A stretch of 49,055 nucleotides of DNA from contig CAYMEK010000030.1 of NCBI GenBank assembly GCA_964389305.1, positions 1-49,055 of the forward strand, in the 5' to 3' direction. The position numbers and the translations under genes are program-made. The notes under the pieces were generated by a model. It did no database searches. It saw nothing but the letters and a program-made list of their open reading frames with translations, and had not been told where the DNA came from. This document shows, piece after piece, positions 42,383 through 49,055 of the stretch. The stretch is from CAYMEK01 sp964389305 (lineage in GTDB: Bacteria > Spirochaetota > Spirochaetia > SZUA-6 > DRHE01). Each line of letters opens with the position of its first letter. Position 1 is the stretch's first letter.

Positions 42383-43264
42383 TCACAGCTCAGCCCTCGA
42401 GGTGATCAGGTAAAGCAGCGTAGCGCCGATAAACAGACCGTAGGCCGGGAACTCGGCGACACCGGGCAGCTCGTTGAGAATCAGCGCGGCGGCTGCGGTG
42501 GCGATGACAGGCTCGGTCAGGGTAAAGAAGGAAACCGTCAGCGCTGCCAGATGGCGCACTCCGTAGTTGCTCGAGGTGTGGCCCACCAGGGTGGGAAACA
42601 ACGCCAGGCCAGCCAGGGCGAGGATAGAGCCTGCATCCGTCAGGTCGAGGCGGGCAAGCTGCCCCGCGGCCAGGACGAAGGGCAGAGTGACTACTCCTCC
42701 CCACAGGTAGATGAGATGAATGAAGGTCAGGTGAGGAACATCGCCGGCTACCGCCCTGGAAGCCAGGAGGTAAGCCACGAAGAGCAGGGTGGCCAGGAGG
42801 CACAGCAAGTCCCCCGTGCGTCCAAGCCGACCGTCCCCCAGGACAAACAACCAGTAGGCGCCGGCCAGCACCAGAAGCAGCGACAGGTAGGTGAACGTCG
42901 AGATACGCCTGCGATACCGAAGACGTTCAAGAAGGGCGAAGAATACCGGGTTGATCGAGAAGATGAAGGTGGCGCTGGCCACGTAGGTCCGCTTCAATCC
43001 TAACACCCAGGCCTGAAAGTGCAGCCCCAGCAGCACTCCGGGGATCAGCAGCACCAGCAATCCCGTGAATCCTTTCTCACGGACCAGGCTTCGCAGGGAC
43101 CCGATACAGAACGGAGTCAGCACCAGGCCGGCCAGGATCATGCGGAAAGAAGCGATTACCGCCGGCGGATAGCGGCAAAGCTTGATCAGGAGCCCGGAAA
43201 AACCGAAGCTGAACGTCCCGAGGATGAGAAAAAGGATCGCTTTGTTGCGCTGCCGGTCTTTCAC
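42383..43264 (-). CDS. EamA/DMT-family transporter
   Basis: About 293 residues with ten hydrophobic segments arranged as two EamA repeats (ILFLILGTFSFGFSGLLIKL at the start, GDLLCLLATLLFVAYLLASRAV mid-way). Such proteins usually export amino acids, nucleosides or other metabolites. I choose the GTG at 43264 because the hydrophobic part begins directly after; a TTG at 43318 would add 18 residues with no ribosome binding site. It is divergent from the GntR/FCD regulator, which may control it. Confidence 0.84.
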   Translation of the reverse strand: MKDRQRNKAILFLILGTFSFGFSGLLIKLCRYPPAVIASFRMILAGLVLTPFCIGSLRSLVREKGFTGLLVLLIPGVLLGLHFQAWVLGLKRTYVASATFIFSINPVFFALLERLRYRRRISTFTYLSLLLVLAGAYWLFVLGDGRLGRTGDLLCLLATLLFVAYLLASRAVAGDVPHLTFIHLIYLWGGVVTLPFVLAAGQLARLDLTDAGSILALAGLALFPTLVGHTSSNYGVRHLAALTVSFFTLTEPVIATAAAALILNELPGVAEFPAYGLFIGATLLYLITSRAEL

Positions 43265-43406
43265 GATCGGTGGGCTCAAGTGTAGCCGGTCCCCCGCCTC
43301 CTGCACAATGCCCGGCAAGGCGCGATCGGTCCCGGCCGCAGTGCGGGCGAGGCACGCTCAACAAGATGAGAAAGCATTGTCTGTCGTCATACCTCGTATA
43401 GATTCT

Positions 43407-43435
43407 TTGCTGTTTTTCGGTTATACTGCTATAAT
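43407..43435 (+). promoter_or_regulatory. Promoter of the GntR/FCD gene
   Basis: TTGCTG (43407-43412) and perfect TATAAT (43430-43435), 17 bases apart. The half-site TATAGA recurs at 43397, 43435 and 43452, and the -10 is embedded in a CTATAATATAGA run like that at 33372, so autoregulation is plausible. Confidence 0.6.
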
Positions 43436-43470
43436 ATAGACGACTGTCAAGTATAGAAACGGAAAGCATC

Positions 43471-44190
43471 ATGTACCACAGGATCACAAATCAAAAGCGC
43501 CTGTCCCACCAGGTGGCCAGTCAAATCCGAGATTTGATCCGTAAGGAGAAGCTCAAGCCAGGTGACAAGCTTCCCAACGAGATGGAGCTCTCCGAGCTGT
43601 TCGGAGTCAGCAGGCCGACGGTTCGGGAAGCGGTAAAGTCCCTGCTCTCCCAGAATGTCATCGAAATCTTACGCGGGAAAGGAACGTTTGTTTCCCAGAC
43701 TCCGGGAATCTCCAGCGATCCGCTCGGGCTGGATTTTCTCAACAACGACGATCTGCACCTGTTCCTAATCGAAGCGCGGTTGATCATCGAGCCGGAGGTT
43801 GCGCGGCTGGCGGCCGAACGGGGAACCGTTGCCGATATCGAACGGATCGGAAAGTTCATTCACGAGATGGAGGATATCGTAGACCGCCACGAAGTCGGGA
43901 TGAGCACGGAGCTGGAGTTCCATAGAAGTATCGCCGAGGCGACCGAGAACCCGGTGATCATGCGCCTCGTGCCGGTGATCATGGATGCCATCGTAAAAAC
44001 CTACCGGGATGCTCCTAGAACCAGCGAAGACCACCGCAAGGCCTTTCTGGAGCACAAATCGATCTTCGAGGCTATCGCGCAAAGGGACCCGGAAACAGCC
44101 ACCAAGGCCATGCGGCAACACCTGGAAAAGAGCTACAGCCGGACACTGAGCAAGCGCTTCGGGAAAAAAGTAAAGAAGAGCAGCCCGTAA
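43471..44190 (+). CDS. GntR/FCD (FadR-type) transcriptional regulator
   Basis: 239 residues. The N-terminal winged helix (about 10-75) has GDKLPNEMELSELFGVSRPTVREAVKSLLSQ and the wing RGKGTFVSQ. The helical FCD domain carries the histidines of its metal site (EFHRSI, FLEHKSI, MRQHLEKS). FCD regulators respond to carboxylic acids or sugar acids, which suits the tctCBA carboxylate transporter next door (inference). It faces that operon and is divergent from the EamA gene. Confidence 0.93.
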   Translation: MYHRITNQKRLSHQVASQIRDLIRKEKLKPGDKLPNEMELSELFGVSRPTVREAVKSLLSQNVIEILRGKGTFVSQTPGISSDPLGLDFLNNDDLHLFLIEARLIIEPEVARLAAERGTVADIERIGKFIHEMEDIVDRHEVGMSTELEFHRSIAEATENPVIMRLVPVIMDAIVKTYRDAPRTSEDHRKAFLEHKSIFEAIAQRDPETATKAMRQHLEKSYSRTLSKRFGKKVKKSSP

Positions 44191-44245
44191 TCCGGATCCC
44201 GCTACCGCAAGCGCCGGGCAAACGCGGATGAAGTATCCCTCCGCC

Positions 44246-44291
44246 GCCTGTCGTTCGACAGGCACCGTCGGACGGCTGCCGCCTGCAGCCG
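44246..44291. terminator. Two stem-loops between the convergent GntR and tctA genes
   Basis: GCCTGTCG-TT-CGACAGGC (44246-44263) and CGGCTGC-CGCCT-GCAGCCG (44273-44291) are both perfect. The second lies just beyond the tctA stop codon on the minus strand. Neither is followed by a strong T-run in its direction of use, so they are probable but unproven terminators. Confidence 0.4.
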
Positions 44292-44296
44292 AAAAT

Positions 44297-45781
44297 CTAC
44301 TCGCCTTTTCGCTTCGTCTTCCGCAGCCTGAACAGCGAATAGGTGACAGACAGTATGGAGATCCCGTAGAAGAACAGGGCGATCGGGGAGCGCACCAGGG
44401 TAAACCAATCCCCGTGGGACATGATCAGCGCCTTGCCCAGCTCTCTCTCCGCCAGAGGACCGAGAATGACTCCGAGGATCATGGGTGCGGCCGCGAATCC
44501 GTATTTGCGCATGAAGTAGCCGATCACCCCGAACAGCAGGGCTACCAGCATGTCGTAGATGCTGTTATTGAGGGAGAAGGAGCCGAGAAAACAGAGAGTG
44601 AAGATGATGGGGAACAGAATCGAGATCGGCACCTTCAGAAGACGCGGAAACACCTTCACGCTGAGCAATCCCAGGCCCAATATAAGAAATTGGGCCAGCA
44701 TGAAGCCCACGAACAGGGCCCGGATGATCTGCGGGCTCTGTCTGAACAGCAGCGGTCCCGGACGTACGCCGATCAGCAGCAACGCTCCCAGCATTACCGC
44801 GGTGATCACGTCTCCCGGTATACCCAGAGTGAGCAGAGGCACCATCGCTCCCCCCGTGGTGCCGTTGTTGGCCGCCTCGGGAGCAGCCACCCCCGCCAGA
44901 TTTCCCTTGCCGAAGGTATCCGGCTCCTTGGAGAAGCGCTTGGCCTCGTTGTAGGCCATAAAGGAGGCGATGGCTCCTCCGGTTCCCGGAATGATGCCGA
45001 TGAACGTACCTAGTAAAGAGGCGGGGATGATAACGGTGATCAGCCGTTTGAGCTCCTTCCAGGTGGGCAGCACCCCCTTGATCTTCTGGTCGTAGCGTCG
45101 CAGCTGTTTGCCCGCATTGGCCAGCTCGATGAAGATCTGGGACACAGCGAACATCCCGATCAGCACGGGCAACATGGGAAACCCGGTCATCAGGTTGGGT
45201 ATATCGAAGGAAAAACGGGCGTAGCCGGTCAGCTCGTCGATGCCGATCGAAGCGATCAACAGGCCGAAAAATCCCGACATCAGCCCTTTGACCAGCGAGC
45301 GGCCGGAAACGCTGGCGATCACCGTCAGGCCGAACACCATGAGGGCGAAGTACTCCTCGGGGCCGAATTTGAGGGCGAACTTGGCAAGCTGAGGTGAGAT
45401 GAAGATCATGCAGAGCGTGGAAATGATTCCTCCAGTGGTGGAGGCGATGGTGGCCACCCCGATCGCTTTGCCGGCCTCACCCTTCTCGGCCAGGGGGTAG
45501 CCGTCCAGAACCGTGGCTGCCGCCGAGGGTGTTCCGGGAGTGGAGATCAGGATCGCCGAGATCGAGCCGCCGTAGATTGCGCCGCAGAACATCCCGCTGA
45601 GCATGATCAGGGCGGTGGCCGGCTCCAGGTAGTAGAGAAAAGGCAGCAGCAGAATGATGCCCACCGAACCGGTCAGACCCGGCAGGGCTCCGACCACGAT
45701 TCCTCCGGCTACCCCGATCAACAGGAAGGGAAAGTGGGAGGGATTCAATACATAAGAAAGACCCTCCATTAACGCGGACAT
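44297..45781 (-). CDS. tctA: Tripartite tricarboxylate transporter large permease TctA
   Basis: 494-residue membrane subunit with about 12 hydrophobic segments. The family fingerprints GALPGLTGSVGIILLLPF (about 32-49), TPGTPSAAATVLDGYPLAEKG and IIPGTGGAIASFMAYNEAKRFSK are all present. With TctB and the TctC binding protein it imports a carboxylate using an ion gradient. Last gene of the operon, 15 bases after tctB. Confidence 0.95.
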   Translation of the reverse strand: MSALMEGLSYVLNPSHFPFLLIGVAGGIVVGALPGLTGSVGIILLLPFLYYLEPATALIMLSGMFCGAIYGGSISAILISTPGTPSAAATVLDGYPLAEKGEAGKAIGVATIASTTGGIISTLCMIFISPQLAKFALKFGPEEYFALMVFGLTVIASVSGRSLVKGLMSGFFGLLIASIGIDELTGYARFSFDIPNLMTGFPMLPVLIGMFAVSQIFIELANAGKQLRRYDQKIKGVLPTWKELKRLITVIIPASLLGTFIGIIPGTGGAIASFMAYNEAKRFSKEPDTFGKGNLAGVAAPEAANNGTTGGAMVPLLTLGIPGDVITAVMLGALLLIGVRPGPLLFRQSPQIIRALFVGFMLAQFLILGLGLLSVKVFPRLLKVPISILFPIIFTLCFLGSFSLNNSIYDMLVALLFGVIGYFMRKYGFAAAPMILGVILGPLAERELGKALIMSHGDWFTLVRSPIALFFYGISILSVTYSLFRLRKTKRKGE

Positions 45782-45796
45782 TCGTTCACTCTCCCA

Positions 45797-46255
45797 CTAC
45801 CACAGGCTGAAACGCGGCAATGGCACCCGAAAGATCATCCGGAACACGCTGTACAGGACCGCCGTTGTGACTATCGAAACTGTAACGATCCGGTACCATT
45901 TCTTCTCGTCGAACACCAGCATGGCCGCCGCTATGAACGGCGGGGTGGCCACCAGGTAGCCGGTGTAGCGAATGATACGCGTATACAGGAAGCCGACGGC
46001 GGCCAGCAAGATGAAGCGCAAGAGGTAGACCCGATCGATCCCAGTCTTCCGCTTCTCTACCTGCCCGCCGAGCTGCTTGCGGATCCCCTGGCCCAGCAGC
46101 AGCGAGGAGAGCAGGAACAGGCAGACCGTGACGAAGCGCGGGAACACCGTCGGGGAGAGGGCGATAGTGAGGTGGGGAAAGCGAAAGGTCATGGCGAAGA
46201 AGAAGGCGCACAGGAGCATGAAGAGAGCCCCGAATACGATTTCACTGGCTATCAT
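45797..46255 (-). CDS. tctB: Tripartite tricarboxylate transporter small permease TctB
   Basis: 152 residues from the ATG at 46255, which has AGAGGAAA upstream; a start at 46282 would add nine residues. Four hydrophobic segments are visible, with the TctB layout (short loops, LSPTVFPRFVTVCLFLLSS near residue 34). It sits between tctC and tctA. Confidence 0.9.
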   Translation of the reverse strand: MIASEIVFGALFMLLCAFFFAMTFRFPHLTIALSPTVFPRFVTVCLFLLSSLLLGQGIRKQLGGQVEKRKTGIDRVYLLRFILLAAVGFLYTRIIRYTGYLVATPPFIAAAMLVFDEKKWYRIVTVSIVTTAVLYSVFRMIFRVPLPRFSLW

Positions 46256-46353
46256 GTCGATTTCCTCTGCGGGCGCAGGCATCCTGTCGGAAGCAGGCCC
46301 CGCGCCCGTAGCTCTCTTGGGTTATCCGGTATCGGAACCTAACCGCGTCGCTT

Positions 46354-47334
46354 TTAGTACTGGTAGCGGTCGCCGAGCTTGTTGCTCTTCACGATCTCCT
46401 CGTACAGCTTGTCCTGCTCCGCGACCCACTGTTTGAACTCTGCTGTCCCCTTGTAGTCCAGGAGGATACCGGCTCTCTTGGCCAATACCTTGAAATCCTC
46501 GTCCGACATGCAGTCCCGGAAAGCGTCGTGAATAACCTTGATCTTGGCCGGATCGGTTCCCTTGATGGCCGCGATCCCGCGCCATTGGCCCAGGCTGAAA
46601 TCCACACCCTGTTCGATGGCGGTCGGGTAGTCGGGAAAATCCTCCAGCCGCTCCTTGGAGAACACAGCCAGGCAGCGTAGCTGCCCGTTCTCGAGCTGGG
46701 GCACCCCCTCCGGCGGGCTGACGTTGATGGCGTCCACGTGCCCGCCGACCGCCGCCACCACGGTGGGTCCGCCACCGGCGTGCGGTACGTGGTTGAAGGT
46801 GACCCCGGCAGCCTTCTCGAAGGCCAGGATGATCATGTGCGTGCCTCCACCGGCGCCGGCATTGCCCATGTTTACCTGACCCGGCCGTTTCTTGGCGTCG
46901 GCTAGTAGATCTCTCAGATTCCGGTAAGGTGAGTCGGCCGGCACCAGGAGCCAGCAGGGAGCGCTTACCAGGTTGATCACAGGTTCGAAGGTATAGGCGT
47001 CGTAGGGCGTCTTGCTCATGTGGACCTTGGTGATCGAGGGCGTGGCCCAGGCTACGAAGTAGTAGCCGTCCGGCTTCTTGCCCATCGCTTCAGCGTACCC
47101 GGGAACAGCTCCGCCGCCGGGACGGTTCACCACGATCAACGGCGCCTTCAGATACTTGGGCAGCACCATCTGGAAGGTCCTGAATACCACGTCGGTGGAC
47201 CCACCTACGCTCCACGGGACCATCAGCTCGATTTCTCGAGACGGATAGGACTCCTCCGCCTGGCCTTCGGCAAACAGAGCCTGACCCGCCAGGGTCAGAA
47301 CGAACACGAGCAGTAAGATAATCGTTCGTTTCAT
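46354..47334 (-). CDS. tctC: Tripartite tricarboxylate transporter substrate-binding protein TctC (Bug family)
   Basis: 326-residue periplasmic protein. The signal peptide (about 1-22, ending ALFAEG) has no lipobox. The mature part begins YPSREIELMVPWSVGGSTDVV and contains VVNRPGGGAVPG and HVPHAGGGPTVVAAVGGHVD, both typical of the Bug/TctC family. The ligand is probably a small carboxylate or carboxylated amine. The ATG at 47334 has an excellent AAAGGAGGAGC ribosome binding site. It follows the M24-family gene after 40 bases. Confidence 0.94.
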   Translation of the reverse strand: MKRTIILLLVFVLTLAGQALFAEGQAEESYPSREIELMVPWSVGGSTDVVFRTFQMVLPKYLKAPLIVVNRPGGGAVPGYAEAMGKKPDGYYFVAWATPSITKVHMSKTPYDAYTFEPVINLVSAPCWLLVPADSPYRNLRDLLADAKKRPGQVNMGNAGAGGGTHMIILAFEKAAGVTFNHVPHAGGGPTVVAAVGGHVDAINVSPPEGVPQLENGQLRCLAVFSKERLEDFPDYPTAIEQGVDFSLGQWRGIAAIKGTDPAKIKVIHDAFRDCMSDEDFKVLAKRAGILLDYKGTAEFKQWVAEQDKLYEEIVKSNKLGDRYQY

Positions 47335-47374
47335 ACGCTGCTCCTCCTTTATTTATAAGATTCTTGCGGCCAGG

Positions 47375-48478
47375 TTAAAACTCCAGGATATCGGGCCGGG
47401 AGAAGGTGTATCCTCCCGCCTCGATCATCAGCTCCGGGAAGCTCACCGGCTTGGACAACAGGACCGGCCCGTCGGAGCAGGCGATCATCGTGTCTTCACT
47501 CTTCGATCCGGTGATGGAGGGATTCCAGGCAAAGGCCTGGTTTTCCCGGACCACCTCTTCGGTTCGGAAATTCACCTTGTAGTCCCGGCCGACGTAACCG
47601 ATGGCCCCTCCCTGGTGATGGAGCTTGTATTCCTCCGGATAACCGGTTTGCTCGTAAGCCGCGATGCCTTTCTTGAAAGCTTCCACCACCGGTCTTCCCG
47701 GAACCGTATTGGCCATGAACGTGCAGTCTATAAGCACATTGGCGTCGTATTTCCTGCGCAGCGCGTCCGGCACCGGCCCGAATTGAACGAAGCGGGTCAG
47801 GGAGATGATCAGACCCTGGCGGCGCGCGTTGACGCAGAGCATGGCCCTCTTGCTGATCCTCTTCTCCGTGGCGATGGGGTGGCGGAACTCGGCGATCCGC
47901 TCATCGGCGGCGCAGAAGGTGGTGATGTAGTCCAGGCGGTTCTCCCAGAGCTTTTCGGCCAGCCGGCCTACCACGGAGCACTCCTTGTCGCCGGGCCGGA
48001 TGGTGCGGGCCGTCTCCTCGATCGCCACCGAGGTGAGCAGACCGATTTCCTTGTAACGCTCCACCTCCCAGGAGGTGAGTGAATAGCGAAGGGGGTCGAT
48101 CTTTCTGGATATATCGGAGGCGCCGGGAAAGAGATGATCGGCGCCGATCCGTGCTCCCCCGGCCAGCTCCCGGACTCTATTCGCCTCTCCGTTCTCGTAC
48201 CAGGGAAAGCTGTGGATCCGGTAGCCCTGCTCCTCGAGCTGCTCCTCCTTCTCCATCCGGGGCGCCTCTATATTGTTGCAGACCGCGAACTCCGCCTCAG
48301 GTGTGATCAGCAAGCCGGCCACGCCCAGCTCCATCGTGATGCCTACCACGTTGAGGCTTCCGCCGGTGAGCCAGGAAAAGTTGGACTGCTTCTTCAGATA
48401 GATGCCGTCCAGCTCGAGCTGTTCGAGCAAGCGGCGGACTCTCGATTTCTTTTCCCGAATTTCTTCGGACACAAACAT
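47375..48478 (-). CDS. M24-family (creatinase/aminopeptidase P-like) protein lacking usual metal ligands
   Basis: 367 residues from the ATG at 48478 (TTTGGAG upstream); a frame start at 48511 lies almost at the predicted transcription start. The N-terminal creatinase-N domain (about 10-130) precedes the pita-bread domain. Where metallopeptidases have the Asp-rich strand, this protein has VNARRQGLIISLTRFVQFG, so both Asp ligands are missing. HHQGGAIGYVGRDY keeps the His, and the first Glu is Asn in FAWNPSITGSKSEDT. Creatinase itself has no metal, so this may be a metal-free hydrolase that acts on what the linked TctCBA system brings in. First gene of that operon. Confidence 0.86.
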   Translation of the reverse strand: MFVSEEIREKKSRVRRLLEQLELDGIYLKKQSNFSWLTGGSLNVVGITMELGVAGLLITPEAEFAVCNNIEAPRMEKEEQLEEQGYRIHSFPWYENGEANRVRELAGGARIGADHLFPGASDISRKIDPLRYSLTSWEVERYKEIGLLTSVAIEETARTIRPGDKECSVVGRLAEKLWENRLDYITTFCAADERIAEFRHPIATEKRISKRAMLCVNARRQGLIISLTRFVQFGPVPDALRRKYDANVLIDCTFMANTVPGRPVVEAFKKGIAAYEQTGYPEEYKLHHQGGAIGYVGRDYKVNFRTEEVVRENQAFAWNPSITGSKSEDTMIACSDGPVLLSKPVSFPELMIEAGGYTFSRPDILEF

Positions 48479-48522
48479 GACACACAACTCCAAAGCTGAT
48501 AGTACATACAAAGGATAAATAC

Positions 48523-48551
48523 ATTATATGACGTAAGACGTCTGCTGTCAA
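48523..48551 (-). promoter_or_regulatory. Consensus promoter of the M24-tctCBA operon with internal palindrome
   Basis: Minus-strand TTGACA (48546-48551) and TATAAT (48523-48528), exactly 17 bases apart, both perfect. The spacer holds GACGT-AAG-ACGTC (48530-48542), a perfect inverted repeat placed where a repressor would block polymerase. Confidence 0.8.
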
Positions 48552-48634
48552 GAGCTGACGGGAAAAACTGTTTCTATGCACTCCATTTCGCTTCTCCCGG
48601 CGGAAAAAACGCCGGCAGACGCGGGGTGCCCTCA

Positions 48635-49055
48635 CTAACCCTTGAGCATCCCTTCGCTTAAACCCTTGATAAAGAAATTGCGGAAGATCAGGAACAGGAT
48701 CAACACAGGCAGGATGGTCACGACCACCACCGCGCCTACCTTTCCCCACTCCTGGCCCTGGGTCTCGACTAGCAGGAACTTGAAGTAGACCGGCAGGGTA
48801 TAGTTGCGTACGTTGATGCTGCTGGCGAAGAGGAACTCCTCCCATACAAAGACGAAAGTGATGATGGTAGTAGCGGCCAGTGCAGGTTTGAGGATCGGGG
48901 TGGAGATGGAGAAAACGAAGCGCATCTCGCTGGCCCCGTCGATGGTGGCCGAATCCTTCAGATCCAGGGGAATGGTAGAAAAGGCCCCCCGCATGATCAG
49001 CAGTCCCCAGGGCAGGTTCAGAGCCACGTAGGGCAGGATCAGCCCCAGCCAGGTG
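48635..49055 (-). CDS. Sugar ABC transporter permease (MalG-like, partial)
   Basis: C-terminal 139 residues of a CUT1-type inner membrane permease; the start lies beyond the window. The EAA motif is visible as DSATIDGASEMRFVFSISTP, followed by LPVYFKFLLVETQGQEWG and a final hydrophobic segment with the terminus FIKGLSEGMLKG, typical of MalG/UgpE-like proteins. It is on the minus strand upstream of the M24 operon, about 155 bases away and with its own stop, so it belongs to a different unit. Confidence 0.92.
   Translation of the reverse strand, partial: TWLGLILPYVALNLPWGLLIMRGAFSTIPLDLKDSATIDGASEMRFVFSISTPILKPALAATTIITFVFVWEEFLFASSINVRNYTLPVYFKFLLVETQGQEWGKVGAVVVVTILPVLILFLIFRNFFIKGLSEGMLKG

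Overview
The window is GC-rich and densely coded on both strands. The most likely source is a free-living spirochaete or close relative. The solute-binding proteins carry 'AGG' or 'AEG' signal-peptide ends followed by acidic tails, clpS-clpA and a lone ftsH are present, a PHP-UvrD fusion is present, and a DUF5679-type mini zinc ribbon has its own promoter. This assignment is an inference from family content and style. No rRNA, tRNA, CRISPR array, insertion sequence or phage gene was seen.

Positions 1-13200 (minus strand) hold a quaternary-amine ABC transporter (proV-, proW- and proX-like, with proV cut by the window edge), an iron-dependent alcohol dehydrogenase, and an MttB-superfamily methyltransferase without an in-frame amber codon. 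They also hold a giant 1868-residue GlmS-like protein, an MFSD4/NaGLT-type sugar transporter and a small cupin. The methyltransferase overlaps the giant gene by ATGA, so the two are probably co-translated. Positions 13373-18885 hold the zinc-ribbon gene, two sugar or polyol oxidoreductases, dCMP deaminase, a COG3146-type acyltransferase and a lipoprotein.

Positions 18882-32118 are mostly housekeeping: clpS-clpA, the PHP-UvrD helicase, fabD-fabG-fabF (without acpP) divergent from fabH, a HAD hydrolase and ftsH. Several near-consensus sigma-70-type promoters (-35/-10 spacing 17-18) can be read here.

Positions 32214-39189 hold the most unusual cluster. A GntR/UTRA regulator is divergent from a tight four-gene operon. 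The operon encodes an AAA/STAND-type ATPase with one membrane helix and PEGA-like C-terminal domains, a secreted protein that looks like a beta-barrel, a free-standing paralogous ATPase, and a class III nucleotide cyclase fused to a third paralogous ATPase. It reads as an envelope-spanning signalling assembly of unknown purpose.

Positions 39218-49055 hold an NAD-dependent epimerase, a CPBP membrane protease homologue, peptidase T, an EamA exporter and a GntR/FCD regulator. They are followed by an operon of an M24 peptidase/creatinase-fold protein with tctC-tctB-tctA transporter genes, and by the end of a sugar ABC permease gene. The two best candidates for an undescribed system are the giant GlmS-like tandem protein and the three-ATPase/cyclase operon.
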